Assembly: GCF_964204645.1 (NCBI RefSeq)
Contig: NC_134028.1
Coordinates: forward strand, 20,620,153-20,684,152
Direction of reading: 5' to 3'
Source of the DNA: Tubulanus polymorphus
Lineage: Eukaryota > Nemertea > Palaeonemertea > Tubulaniformes > Tubulanidae
Length of the DNA stretch: 64,000 nt
Below the pieces are notes generated by a model. The model saw only the letters and a list, made by a program, of their open reading frames with translations. It did not search any database and was not told the origin of the DNA. The position numbers were made by a program, and so were the translations under genes. Positions 47,889 through 59,999 of the stretch are shown piece after piece (positions within the stretch are counted from its first letter, which is position 1; each line of letters opens with the position of its first letter).

Positions 47889-48421
47889 CTAGTTTTCTTT
47901 ATTTTTTTTCAATGCATTTTTCAGAGATTTCAAATTGTTTCTTAGATCTTTGGCATTTTTTCTTACGTAATCGATAATCAGCGATTTGCCTTGTTTTGAC
48001 TGAAATACTTTCGCCAAAACGCTAGGTAGTTGTGAACCTTTTAACTTTAGATCGTCCAAGATCTTGCTGTTGACCATAGTTTCGCAATCTAATTTGCTCA
48101 GTGGTCCCGATATGGCCTTGCCGTAATGTTCGACAGCAAGAGATGATACCTGTCGATGAAACCAAACACATAATTGAAAATGCTATTTCCCGGAAAGCCC
48201 TTTAAATACAATACTGAGATTATAAGAATATTAAGAGGTTATAGTGAGTGTAGCTGCGATGGATTAACACACGTGATATGATTGAAAAAACGCTTTTTGA
48301 CGATTACAGCGTTTTCTCTTTATAGACAGATATTTACCTTGCGACATGTACTTTCATCAATGGCATCGGTTGAAACCCAGAAAACGGCCAGAAAAACCAC
48401 CAAAAAACTGATCAATTTCAT
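47889..48421 (-). CDS. Small secreted protein SSP copy 5, intact
   Basis: Coding exons 48421-48338 and 48149-47889; canonical splice sites; TATA box at 48618-48624. The product is 114 residues and nearly identical to copy 1, with Ile changed to Met in ETMVNSK. Signal peptide, both cysteines and the Lys-rich helical C-terminus are intact. The intron is short (188 bp) and lacks the hammerhead-like segment of copies 2 and 6. Confidence 0.8.
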
Positions 48422-48959
48422 GTTGTCTCCGTAAAACTGTAATCAGATCATAGAAATAGAGATTGGTTTCCGGCAGTGTCAGAACTGGAGACTGGTCCCC
48501 GGCTGTTTCAGAAATACAGATATCATTAGTGATCTTACCTGTTTAATGTGTGTTGAGGTTTAACGTGATGTCAAAGCGACTGACGAATGTTTCATTTTGT
48601 CGATTGAATCATGCGAGTTTTATACATATTTTGGGCTGAATAATATTTGATCAGAAGTTGCTGAACGGCTTCACATTAAACATCCCACTCAGTAGATTTA
48701 ATACCAACTATTTACAGGATCGAGATTCGATTATTTCTGCTTTGTTTAATCTGTCTGCATCTGTTTTTCTACTGTATATTGCTGGAAATTTGAAGGACGA
48801 TGGAGGTTTTACATTTCAATCGACAATTCCACAAAAGAGTCAACTTATTATTGTAAATAAACTCATTTTAACTAAACTCATAAAAGATAAACTTATTTTA
48901 ACTCTTGAGTCAAATTCAACTGAACTTAGGTACTTTGTCCAGGACAGTGTAAATGGATC

Positions 48960-49610
48960 CTAGAAACAAGTCTAGAAGTGTGGAACTTGGTCAAAAACTG
49001 TAGAAGTAGGTCCAGAACTGGATCTATTATGCGGCTTTCATGAATTATATTTATGGGCTTTCAGGAATATTATTGAGCTTCAGTTATTTCATTGGTTAAA
49101 CTATAGCAACAAGTAATGTACGGAAACTGGAGTTCATGGCCAGTGTCGCTATTATCAGACAACCTGCGTTTATGCTTGCGTCACACGTATAAACAATAAC
49201 AGTAAGGAGATTTTAACAGAAACCCGATACTGGAGAAATGACACAACCGCAACACTGGTTAACATTAGCAACCATACCAGATCCACAACACTGTCGAAGT
49301 AGGCCTAGAAATGTGGACCTTGGTCCACAACTATGAAGTAGGTCCACAACTGTGAAGCTGGGCCCACAACTGCAGAAGTAGGTTTAGAAGACAGTGTGGA
49401 ACTGTTGGGTAATCATGTCGAAGAAGGTCCAGATTACTGTGGACTGTAGAAGTATGTCCAGAAGTGTGGAACTGGGTCCACATATAGAAGTGGGTCTAGA
49501 AGTGTGGAATTGGGTCCACAACTGTCGAATAGGTCCAGCACTGTATAACTGGATCAAAACTGTAGAAGCAGGTCCAAAATTGTGTAACTGGATCCACAAC
49601 TGTAGAAATA
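48960..49610 (+). repeat. 39-bp minisatellite, cassette copy III left arm
   Basis: Almost identical to 24830-25500, with small indels such as CTGTTGGG for CTGGG. Confidence 0.85.
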
Positions 49611-50019
49611 AATCGACGAGAAGTCGTTCAATTTGAAGAATGAAAGTTTTACATATTTGATGGGCGCTGTGATAATATATGGATTAGGGAGTCTAAAATT
49701 CAGTTCAAAGATTGAAAATGAACTTATTTTGACAGCGGAAACCTACTGCTCGTCAGGCCATCTGGCGGGATAGCAACTTTGTATGTACCCCATTGTTTTA
49801 ACACAATGAATATTGATAAAATCATTGATTGCACTGATCACCAGTTAGGTTATATTCAAATCCACCATTAATTATTCGTATCAATTAGATGACAATGATA
49901 GGTTTAGTCAAATCCCCTCTCTATAGGAAACAATACAAGTCATCTCTAGAAGTTTCTGCCACATTTTGAATTTGCCGAAAATCTGCATGATTAAAAATTG
50001 CAAAAACGGGAGGGACTGA

Positions 50020-50305
50020 GGCAGTCTAGGGGTACCGTCTGACTAAGCCCCGGACGGTGTTGAGACAAAATTATGTTTAAACGCTGATATTTGAGTTCAC
50101 ACAGTTCACTTGTCCCTAACGCTAGCACGGTATATATCCCACGAGCAAACAAGCGATCATTTAGACAAACGTCATATTGTGTTACAAGATTAGTTAATCT
50201 TTTTCATTCGAACGAAATGTTTTCTTGGGAACGGCATTTTTTTCGTTCTAACGGAAAGTTCATCGTGGGAACGACACGTTTTTCGTTCGAGCGAAATGCT
50301 TGTTT
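50020..50305 (+). repeat. GTTCGAAC / CGTGGGAACG block (copy III left arm)
   Basis: Matches 25860-26170 apart from small deletions in the palindrome array (50205-50305). Confidence 0.75.
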
Positions 50306-51037
50306 TTTGATGGTAGCCAATTTCCCCTAACCCCTTAATCTATGGACGAGGTGGACATACAGATTATCAAGGAGATCAGCGCCATTTGTCAGTCAAAGAC
50401 CGATTCCGTGACTACCTAATATCCATTAAATCCTCCTAATATATGTTACTAACCCTTTATGTATAGAAAGTAGCCGAAATATTGTATGATTCTCATTTTG
50501 TTTCAATGATTACGTTGATTATAATGTAATGTTACCTGAATCGAGCATAAGATTAACTACTTGTGGATCGATCACGCATTTGGAATTATAATCTAACACC
50601 CCAATGAAGTATCCCCCTTTAAAATCACGTGAGCACCGCCCTTTACGTTCATACATGTATATGACATTCCGGTCGAAAACTCCGGTCGAGAATTCCTTCT
50701 TGTAAGAATAAATAAGGATATTTTTTCATCGTGTCACCTCCGGGGGCAAGGCAAAGCATACTGGTGATATATTACAACCAAACCCGACATAAACCGCAAT
50801 CTTTAAAATCACCTTCATTTCACCTTGAAAAACTGCATTATACAATCGCATTTCAACAGTTCCTGCATTTGCGCAGATTTTTTTTTAGATCAATCTTGTT
50901 ATTCAGAAAATCTAGACTATTTTTGCAGATCGAGTTCGATCAGGTGCAAGATTGAATTCTACACTAGCTCTCAATCGAATAATTGTGTAATACAATGTGT
51001 AATCAGTTGTTATGACTTGCAACAGAATATGACGTTT

Positions 51038-51080
51038 GTCTAAACAGGGAAGTGTGATCATCACACTTCCCTGGTCTAAA
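51038..51080. mobile_element. Micro-hairpin insertion (29 bp) with 7-bp direct repeats
   Basis: Perfect 13-bp stem CAGGGAAGTGTGA (51045-51057) with its complement (51061-51073), loop TCA, bracketed by GTCTAAA on both sides. Copy I at about 27100 has a single GTCTAAA and no hairpin, so this is a clean insertion with target duplication. Confidence 0.65.
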
Positions 51081-51599
51081 TGATCGTGTGTTTCATCACG
51101 GGATATATACCGTATATACCGTGTAAGCGTTAGGGGACACGTGAACTGTGTAAACTAAAATATCAGTGTTAAAACATCATTTTGTCTGAACACCGTCCGA
51201 CGCTTATTCAGACGGTACCCCTAGACTTCATCGCCCCCTTCCCATTTAAAATTCAGGTTCTTAAGGTTTACAATTCATGAGCATGCAGATTTGTCGGCAT
51301 GAATTCAAACCGTGGCAGAAACTTCAAGACATGCCTTGGAGTATTTGCCATAGAGGTGATCTGATAAAACCGACCATTGCCATCTAATCAAAACAAAATA
51401 ATTACTGGTCGGTTTAAATAGAATCTAACTGGTGATCAATGCAATCAATGATTTTATTGATATTCACTGCATTAAAACAATCGACGTAATGCGTTATTTT
51501 CGCCCATTCTCCCCAAATCAAACAAGTTCTCGTCGATTTATTGCAAATACAGAAAAAAACACAGAATATGTAAGTCAAAACGTCCTTTTTTCAGGTTGA

Positions 51600-52100
51600 G
51601 ACCCAATTCCGCAGTTTTGCCCATGAGTTGCACACTCCTGGACCAAGTTCCATAAAACGAGATTCTGTTCCACAGTTCCGGATCTATTTCCACGTGTGGA
51701 CCCAATTCTTCAGTTCTGCATGGACCCTCCAGTTGTAGACCCAGTTCTGAATCTATTTCTACCGTTTTGGATCCAGTTCCACGGTAATGGAGATACGTCT
51801 ACAGCTTGGTCCCAGTTCCACAATTATGGTACTACTTCTAAAGCAGTTCCAGCTGGACGCATTTCAACCATGGTGGATCGGTTGTTTAGTTCTGGACCTG
51901 CTTCTACAGTTGTGGACCCTGTTCCACAGTTCTGGATCTACTTCTACAGTTTAAGACCCAGTTCCACACTTCTGGACCCGTTTCTACAGTTGTTGGCCAA
52001 GTTCCACAGATGTGGACCTACCCCTACAGTTGTGGTCATGACTCCACACTTCTGGATTTGCTTATTTAGGATCCAGCGCCACAGTCCTGGACAAAGTTCC
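51600..52100 (-). repeat. 39-bp minisatellite, inverted (copy III right arm)
   Basis: Reverse-complement units such as CAGTTCCACAGTTCTGGATC. It explains the open frame at 51696-52103. Confidence 0.8.
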
Positions 52101-52423
52101 TAAGTTCGGTTGAATTTGACTCAAGAGTTTGAAAATGAGTTCATTTTCAATAAGTTGCCTCTCTGTGAAATTGTGGAACTGTAGAACCGGAAGTAGTTCG
52201 TATGATATTTGAATATAAAGTTTAAATCTAGTCTTTTACAATAATCAATTCATGTGTCCATAAAAAATATGTCGAACCTCCATCGTCCTTCAAATTTCCA
52301 GCAGTATAGAGTAGAAAAACAGGGCCACACAGATTAAACAAAGCAAAAATAATCGAATCGATCCTGATAAATAGTTGAAATTAATTCAGCAACTTCTGAT
52401 CAAATATTATTCAGCCCAAAATG

Positions 52424-52430
52424 TATAAAA
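52424..52430 (+). promoter_or_regulatory. TATA box of SSP copy 6
   Basis: TATAAAA about 80 bp upstream of the first-exon donor (exon end 52509, ACAGGTAAGAT). Confidence 0.6.
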
Positions 52431-52624
52431 CTGGCAAGATTCAATCGACAAAATGAGACATTCGTCAGTCGCTTCAACAGCACGTTAAATCTCAACACAC
52501 ATTATACAGGTAAGATCAATTCTTATATCGGTAGTTCTGACACAGCTGGAAACGAGTCTCCAGTTCTGACTGCCGGGAACCAGACTCTATTTCTATGATC
52601 TGATTGCAGTTTTTCGGATACAAC

Positions 52625-53332
52625 ATGAAATTGATAAGTTTTTTGGTGGTTTTTCTGGCCGTTCTCTGGGCTTCAACCGATGCCATTGATGAAAGTACAT
52701 GTCGCAAGGTAAATATCTTTTAGTCATATCACGTGTGGTAATCAATCGCAGCTACACTCCTGAACCTTAAGTCTACAAATCTCCTTGATCCCACGTGCAG
52801 TTGATATTACTTAGGGAAAGAAGATTAATTAACGGAAAAACCTCTCAGTATTTGAAACAAATCTCTGAAGATGAGTGGAAGTATTCCACCCGAAACGTTA
52901 GAATGAAATAACAACTGTTGTTTAAGATCTATATTGTGGGTTTTTACGCAGGACTGGAAATAGTCTCAACTATTTATAACCTCTTAGTATAACCTCCTGA
53001 TAATCGTGACATCAATGTTGTAATTTAAGGGTTCAGCAGGAAAAACCATTTTCAATTACATTTTTATTATATAGGTAGCATCTCTTGCTGTCGAACATTA
53101 CGGCAAGGCCATATCGGGACCACTGAGCAAATTAGATTGCGATACCATCGTCAACAGCAAGATCTTGGACGATCTAAAGTTACAAGGTTCACAACTACCT
53201 AGCGTTTTGGCGAAAGTCTTCAAGTCAACACAAGGCAAATCGAAGATTTTCGCTTACGTACGAAACAATGTCAACGTCATTAGAAACAATTTGAAAACTT
53301 TGAAAGAAGCATTGAAAAAACTAGAAAACTAG
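52625..53332 (+). CDS. Small secreted protein SSP copy 6, intact
   Basis: Non-coding first exon to 52509; second exon from 52610 with ATG at 52625, ending 52708; third exon 53075-53332. The product is 113 residues: signal peptide MKLISFLVVFLAVLWASTDA, then IDESTCRK, HYGKAISGPLSKLDC and a Lys-rich helical tail ending LKEALKKLEN. Two cysteines, no other domain. AATAAA at 53465 gives a 3' UTR of about 150 bp that reaches the HRM tail on the other strand. The intron holds a hammerhead-like motif (52862-52903). Family unknown. Confidence 0.82.
52862..52903 (+). ncRNA. Hammerhead-like core in SSP copy 6 intron
   Basis: TCT, CTGAAGA, stem GTGG/CCAC, GAAA, CGTT, AGA. Core boxes fit; stem II pairs less well next to the core than at 27697-27738. 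The same segment in copies 3 (about 32650), 7 (about 56650) and 8 (about 61460) has changed core boxes. Confidence 0.35.
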
Positions 53333-53476
53333 AAAATTCCATGCATAATGATCGATAATTCCAGCAAAATTGTATTTATACTAGAAGATGTATGTTCTAA
53401 TTCTATAGATTCCGGGTTTCCTTGTTCTATACGATTAAAATTTATGTCAATGTTTGAAAATGCAAATAAATAGTTC

Positions 53477-53665
53477 TTAGTCGGCATAAACTGAATGTAG
53501 TGATGTATTGATTTCATTGGCGGTTCGTAGTTTGCACTGCCCCCGGAAACCGGTGAGCAGATGAAACGAGTTCCCGGTGTCTCCAGACGGTGTCCAATGC
53601 ACGGGACAGGTTTTTTTAAGGTTAACATTACGGGTAAGGGAGTTAGTAGTGGGACGATCTTGCAT
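53477..53665 (-). pseudogene. HRM-like tail fragment (copy III right arm)
   Basis: On the minus strand, NLKKTCPVHWTPSGDTGNS then FHLLTGFRGQCKLRT in one frame ending at a stop. The conserved CP-x-x-W is kept, but the WDG-CW part upstream is not recognisable. Confidence 0.5.
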
Positions 53666-53824
53666 GCCAATTAATGCAAACGGGAGATTGTGAATGGAAC
53701 CCGAGGATAAGTCTACAGAATTTATTCCAACCTGGGCAGATATGGCTGTTTGGATCCAGCCAATGATTACATAATCAGTTAGACCAGGACGGCATTAAGA
53801 ATCTTCAACTTATGACAACGCAAT

Positions 53825-54350
53825 TTTCAATTCAATTCAATTCAAAATTTATTCAGTAAATAATCATATAAATGGTTGCGGCTCAATATAATATAAAATT
53901 ACAGCAAATGTATCAAAAATGTCAAACATACAGCGGATGGCTTAGTTCGCGTAGCATGCTTAAACTAAATCGCCAAAATATTTATGATTGGACTAGTTTT
54001 CTTGTATCTATCTTTTCGACTCTTAATCAACAGGCCCTTTGCCAAAACTTTGCAATGGAAAGCGAGGTGATCTAACCCGAATTTCACGTTTGTTTTAATG
54101 GTGTGCTCTAGATGGGAAAATCTGCGGGATGAACTCTTCAACGATATCATCAAAATATTCCCCAACATTAGAAACCTCGACAAGGAACACCAATTAACCT
54201 ACTAAACTTTCTTTCCATCTATTAGCCAAAATTGTAAGCAAATTCTTTGGATCAAGAGTTTAAGGCCTGAATATCTAATTCCATATCTACCCATTCCGAG
54301 TGAATATTATATTCGGTAACTTGCAATAATGTTAATTTTCTTTTCATTAT
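53825..54350 (+). mobile_element. LINE 3'-terminal relic and inserted AT-rich repeat
   Basis: An ATTCA simple tract and about 110 bp of AT-rich sequence interrupt the right-flank repeat. Downstream, about 54110-54200 on the plus strand reads ENLRDELFNDIIKIFPN, typical of the C-terminal end of LINE ORF2, then a stop. Confidence 0.4.
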
Positions 54351-55320
54351 CGTTCTATGTATAAGTTTTATACATCATTTTTATGTACAAATTTTATATC
54401 ATCCACAATCGTGTACGATTGCATGAATACTAAACATTGAATAACCTGTATTGTGGAATTGAAAACGCTATCAATACCGACATGTTACTGAATCAATATT
54501 CACTGATGGCTTAATCAGGCCGCAAAACATATACTGCCTTGAAAATAGACGTTCGTCAGCAAAATATTGCAATCGCGACCAGCCCATCGGTATAGAGATA
54601 TCTTGCTGCAGAAATAGATATATCACTGTGACGTACATTGTTTTAATTTCTGAAATTCTTCATTAGAATATTTGCATGTACTCTCATTCGACTCTCCTGG
54701 AGGAACTTACTGTAGACCGCGATAATTGGAGGTCCCTTGCATATCACATCGTGACGCAGCGGCGTTGGTGATGTCATAGAAGAAGATCTCATTCGACTTA
54801 AAATTATGGCTGATGCAAAAAAGCAGCGAAAGCAATAAAAGAACAATATTTACAGGTGTAGTTGACACACTGATCAAATTTCATACCGAATTGGAACTGC
54901 CATTCCTCCGATGGAATCACAAACAAGATGAAAGAAAGTCGATGGACGGAAATTTCTCAGGCCGTAAACTCAGTGGCTCCAGTGCTCGAACGGAGAGTGC
55001 AGGAAAAATAAACCAATTTGAAGAGTCGTAGCAAACGGGGGCACATTTTTATGCGAAGACACAAGCATGGTACAGGGGGAAGAAACACCACTGGTGGAGA
55101 TCTTACGCCTGTAGAAGGGAAGTTAATGGCGTTGATGACAAAAGAGCAGTTGACGTATGGAATCGAAAGCGACGCAGGCCTAACACTGCCGCGAGAACCT
55201 CGAAAAGAAATGAGACTGAGAATCTGTTTGTTATATAAATTATAAATAACCATATGATAACAATGTTATATAATTATATAAAATATCAGATTCGTTTCAG
55301 AGTCAACTAGGGAAGAAGCA
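54350..55320. other. Spacer between cassettes III and IV, no gene seen
   Basis: Open frames at 54813-55031 and 55018-55245 are charged and without recognisable domains or splice context; not called. Confidence 0.45.
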
Positions 55321-55410
55321 ATGGAGAGATATACCTTCCTAGGTAGGACGGGAATTGCGCATGCACAATCCCTTTTCGTTCAAATGATTTCTTCAATTGC
55401 TGATTTTCAG

Positions 55411-55913
55411 ACCTTATTTTTCTGTTCGTATTGCTTTGTGGGAGTTTTTTTTTCCAATGGGGAGCACCTGGCGATCAATACGATAATGAATTACAGTCGA
55501 GTTCAGTTAAAAGTCGTCTTTAAAGAGAACCAGAGTCAGCTTTTAATACCGGACGCGTTCAAGTTAATTTCCCTCGTCTGTAAGAAATATCTCAGCGAAC
55601 AAGAATGTGAATAATTGGCGTTCGTGTTGCCATACAGTCAGACAGTGTTGTGATCGATAGCTGGAAGACACGCGCGCACACCGGTCACTGTTGCAGGTAT
55701 CAGCTTTCTCATTGAACATGTCAAGTTGGCACTTGTGTCTCCCCCTGGCGTTTCCGCACTGTTGATTTGTTTTTCTCTCGCAGATGAACCGAAACACTAT
55801 CGTTGTCGGATGCTGTGGGACGGTGTTAGGTGTTGGGATATCACGCTAGGTGGGGTTACGGTAACAGAAACTTGTCCCGTGTATTGGACGCTGTCTGGAA
55901 CAACTGGGAACTT
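55411..55913 (+). pseudogene. Hormone-receptor-domain (HRM) exons, copy IV
   Basis: Second exon 55784-55913 has no SINE and reads C-x-x-x-WDGVRCWDITLGG then TCPVYW. That is the cysteine/Trp pattern C..-WDG-CW-G-CP-Y of class B (secretin-type) GPCR ligand-binding domains such as calcitonin receptors. It ends at a strong GTAAGT donor, so further exons once followed. The first exon (55411-55696) contains SLVCKKYLSEQECE but then a TAA. No seven-helix exons occur in the window. It looks like a duplicated, decaying ectodomain fragment. Confidence 0.6.
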
Positions 55914-56188
55914 GTAAGTATCACCTGCTAACATGTTCGCGGTTACTTGTCAATATCATCTGCTCATCGGTATTCTGGGGGAACTGTAAACTGCGAACCA
56001 TCAATGAAATCAATACATCACTACATTCGTTTCTAATGCCGATTAAGAATCATTTATTTGCATTTTCAAACATTGACACAAATTATGATTGTATAGAACA
56101 AGGAAATGCGAAACCTATAGAATTAGAACATATATTTTCTAGTATGATAGAATGTTGCTCGAATTATCCATAATTTCCATGGCATTTT

Positions 56189-56944
56189 CTAGTTTCCCAG
56201 TTGTTTCAATGCTGTTTCCAAAGATTTCAAATTTTTACTTAGATCTTTCACATTGTTTCTTGCGAAATCGATAATCAGCGATTTACCTTGAATTGAATTG
56301 AAGATTGTCGGCGAAATGTTACCTAGTAGATCCGGTGACTTAAGATCGTCCAAGATATTGCTTTGGACGATAGTATCGCAATCTAATTTACTCAGTGGTC
56401 CCGATATGGCCTTGCCATAAAACTCGACAGCATGAGATGATACCTGCCAATAAAAACAAACGCAATCGAAAATGCTTTTTCTTGGTAAATCCTTAAGATA
56501 CAACAGTGAAAATCATGATTATAAGAATACTAAGAGGTTATAAATAATTGGCACTATTTCCAGTCTTGAATACAATTGCATAAAAACCCACAATATAGAT
56601 CTTAAACAACAGTTATTATTTCATTCAACGTTTCGCGTGGAATACTTCCACTCATTTTCAGAGATTTGTTTAAAATACTGAGAGGTATATCCGTCAATTC
56701 GTCTTTCCATGAACAATATCAACTGCACGTTGGACCAAGAAGGTTGGTAGACTTTAGGTTCATGAGTGTAGCTGCGATGGATTAACTCTACATATTACAT
56801 TCGATTGGTGAATCGCTTTGACGATACAGCGTTTCCTCTTTATAGGGAATTATTTACCTTGCTACATGTACTTTCATCAGCAATGGCATCGGTTGTAACC
56901 CAGAAAACCGCTAGAAAAACCACCAAAAAACTGATCAATTTCAT
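56189..56944 (-). CDS. Small secreted protein SSP copy 7, intact, divergent
   Basis: Coding exons 56944-56858 (29 codons) and 56443-56189; TATA box at 57140-57146. The product is 113 residues. The signal peptide ends VTTDAIADESTCSK, with one extra residue. GKAISGPLSKLDC is conserved, but the middle differs from copies 1 and 5 (DLKSPDLLGNISPTIFNS) and matches the type seen in copy 8. Two subfamilies, SQLPSVLAKVF and LGNIS-FNS, therefore exist. The intron has a hammerhead-like segment with a mutated first box (CTGAAAA). Confidence 0.78.
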
Positions 56945-57479
56945 GTTGTCTCTGGAAAACTGCAATCAGATCATAGAAATAGAGACTGGTTACCGGCAGT
57001 GTCAGAACAGGAGACTGGTTCCCGACTGTGTCAGTTCATAGATATTACGAGTGATCTTACCTGTATGATATGTGTTGAGATTTAGCGTGGTGTTGAAGCG
57101 ACTGACGAATGTCTCGTTTTGTCGATTGAAACTTGCCAGTTTTATACATATTTTGGGATGAATAATATTTGATCAGAAGTTGCTTAACGGTTTCACATTA
57201 TATATCCCACTCAGTAGATTCAATTCCAACTATTTACAGGATCGATTCGATTATTTTTGCTTTGTTTAATCTGTCTGCCCCTGTTTTTCTACTGTATATT
57301 GCTGGAAATTTGAAGGACGATGGAGGTTTAATATTTTTCACCCACATATGAATAAAATCTTGTAAAAGGCTACTTTATGAACTGTATATTCAAATATTAA
57401 TTAAATTGCATCCGGTCCCACAGTTCCACATTTCCACAGTAAAATTATTCAAATTATTGAAAACTCGTGACTCAAATAT

Positions 57480-58000
57480 AACCAAACTTTAGAACTTTGT
57501 CCAGGACTGTGGAACGGGATCCTAAGTAAGCAAGTCCTGAAGTGTGAAAAAGTGTGGTAAAAGTAAGTCCAAAACACGGTGGATCTGGATCAACAACTGT
57601 AGAAGTAGGTCATGAAGTGTGGAACTTGGCCCACAACAGTAAAAGTAGGTCCAGAACAATGGAACTGCGTCGACAACTGTAGAAAGTAGTCCAAAATTGT
57701 GGAACTTGCTCTACAACTGTAGAAACATGTCCAAAACTGTGGAGCTGGATCCAAAACCGTAGAATGGGCCCGAACTGGGTCGACAAGTAAGGAAGGCGCA
57801 TTTCTGTGGAACTCGATCCAAAAATTAGGTTTACACCAAGACTGTGGAACCGGGAAAACTGTAATTAGAGAGTTTTCAGAACTTTGTCCAAAACTGTGGA
57901 AATGGATCCAAAACTGTGGAAATGGATCTAGTTTTATGGAACTTGGCAGGAGTGTCGAACTGAAAACTGTGAAAAACTGCGGGATTGGCTCTCTTGGAAA
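57480..58000 (+). repeat. 39-bp minisatellite, cassette copy IV left arm
   Basis: Closely matches 28560-29050. The 142-residue frame on the minus strand is a product of the repeat period. Confidence 0.85.
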
Positions 58001-58369
58001 AGTTCGAAGTTTTGACATAAGAATCTATTCTATATCGTGTGTTTTCGGTATCTGCAGTTGAAATTGACGAGAACTTGTTCAATTTGGGGAAAATCGGCGA
58101 AAAAACTAATTACGCCAAACGTTTTAACAGTAGTAAATATCAATAAAATCATTGATTGCATTGATCACGAGTTAGGTTCTATTCAAACTGACTATTGATT
58201 ATTCGTAGATGATAGCTTTGATCAGATCCCCTCTATAGGAAACATCCAAGTCATGTGTAGAAGTATCTGCCACATTTTGAATTTGCCAAAAAGAATCTGC
58301 ATGATAAAAATTGTTAGCTTGAAAAAATCTAATGAATTTGAAACTGTAGGGCAGTCTAGGGGTACCGTA

Positions 58370-59590
58370 ATAACTTCTCCCTATCCCGAACAGACGGAGT
58401 ATCATCAAACACACGACCTTTCAAACTCATTGTATTGCAAGGCCGCACTTATAACATATTGTTTTCTATTATACTATGACCCCGAGAGCTGGTGTAGAAT
58501 TCGACCTTGTACCTGATTGCACTCGTTCAGTAAAAATAGTCTATATTTTCAGAACAAGAAAATTTGTATTTAAAAATATGGAAATACGATTGTATAATGC
58601 TTTGTTTCAGGGTGAAATGAAGGTGATTTTAAAGATTGCGGTTTATGTCGGGTTTGGTTGTGGTATAACCAGTATGCTTTGCCTTGTAAGGAGCCTCCGG
58701 AAGTGTTATAAGTGACATTGTGAATTTTTTTTATTAACTTGCGTCCGATCGAAATGTTTTGCGACGTAGAAACTAAATAATTTTTTTCGTAGAAACGAAA
58801 ATGTGTGACATGGTGGAAAATATTATTTTCAAAATAACTGTGGGTTAGGATCAGAAAAAGAGGTTTGGGGTGTCTTGCCCATTACTCGCACTCCCAATTA
58901 AGGCACAGGCACTCCAGCGTTGCACGGATAGCCGAAAGCTCGTAACTAGTCATAATCATGTGTGTGATTAGCGAATTAGTAGATCTTATCCAAATCCTAA
59001 CATAACGCTCAAAGCGATATTAGCCCCAACTCAAGTGTTCTTACCCCCAAGCCTTCTAAAAAGCCTTCGCAAAATTACCCCTCAGACAATAACCCTTCGC
59101 AAATGATCCCCAAAAATAACACATCACCTTCGAATTGCCCCAGAATAACAACCCCCAGACAACTCATGGAGATTGCCAACCCCCTTACTCCAGTAGGTGG
59201 GGGGATTTGTATTCTTACAATGAGGAATGCTACAATTTTTGACTCGAATGATACATGTATGAACGTTAAGGGCTATGGTCATGTGATTTTCGATTGGGAT
59301 TCCTGATTGGGGTGTTAAACTTTGTATCTATAATTCCAAATTCGTAATCGACCCACACGTAGTTGATGCTGGGTTCAGGTAACATTCTGTTATAATCAAC
59401 TTATTAAATATGACGAAATGAGAATCATACAATTATTCGGCTACTTTCTATACGTACAGCTTGTAGGGTTAGTAGGATTCATGGATAACAGGTAGTCATG
59501 GAATCGGTCAAAGACTGACAAATGGCTTTGGTCTCTTCAATAATCTGTTTGACCCCCCTCCATGGAGTCAGGGGTCAGGCGGACATGCCT
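58370..59590. other. Centre of cassette copy IV, no gene seen
   Basis: Matches 29530-30600. The short frames at 58253-58516, 58476-58715 and 59103-59306 are not conserved in length with the copy II counterparts and show no domain. Confidence 0.5.
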
Positions 59591-59860
59591 CCTATTAAAA
59601 AATATTTCGTTCGAACGGAAAAATTTCGTTCCCACGAAAATCTTTTCGTTAGAACGAAAACATTTCGTTCCCACGAAAACATTTTGTTCAAATGAAAAGA
59701 TCAATGATATAATCTTGCAATACAATGTGTCGTTTGTCTAAATGATCGCTTGTTGCTCGTGGGATATACACTGTGTTAGCGTTAGGGACAAGTGAACTGT
59801 ATGAACTCAAATATCAGCGTTATTAAGACATAATTTTGTCTCAACACCAGTTGTCTCAAC
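59590..59860 (-). repeat. GTTCGAAC / CGTGGGAACG block, inverted (copy IV)
   Basis: Array TTCGTTCGAACGGAAAA, TTCGTTCCCACGAAAA, CGTTAGAACGAAAAC, then the conserved GTTAGGGACAAGTGAACTG part. Confidence 0.75.
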
Positions 59861-59999
59861 AATTGGCGTAATTAATTTTTTCACCAAATTGAGCAAGTTC
59901 TAGTCGATTTCAATGCGAAAACAGAAAATGCACAATATCGAATAGCTTTTTAAGTCAGAACTTCGAGCTTTTTCGGGTTGAGACCCAATTCTGAAGTTT

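Larger units (their letters stand above)
46738..54180. repeat. Palindromic cassette, copy III (both arms)
   Basis: Left arm: HRM exons (+) 46978-47740, SSP (-) 47.9-48.6 kb, minisatellite 48960-49610, block 50020-50305. Centre about 50.3-51.06 kb. Right arm, inverted: block piece 51075-51230, minisatellite 51600-52100, SSP (+) 52.4-53.3 kb, HRM tail (-) 53477-53665, flank 53770-54070. The left arm and centre match copy I almost base for base. Confidence 0.8.

Noticed and set aside
51696-52103. Open frame of 135 residues with Pro/Trp/Ser-rich repeats
   Set aside because: It lies inside the inverted minisatellite; the 39-bp period explains the open frame, and there is no signal peptide, domain or splice context.
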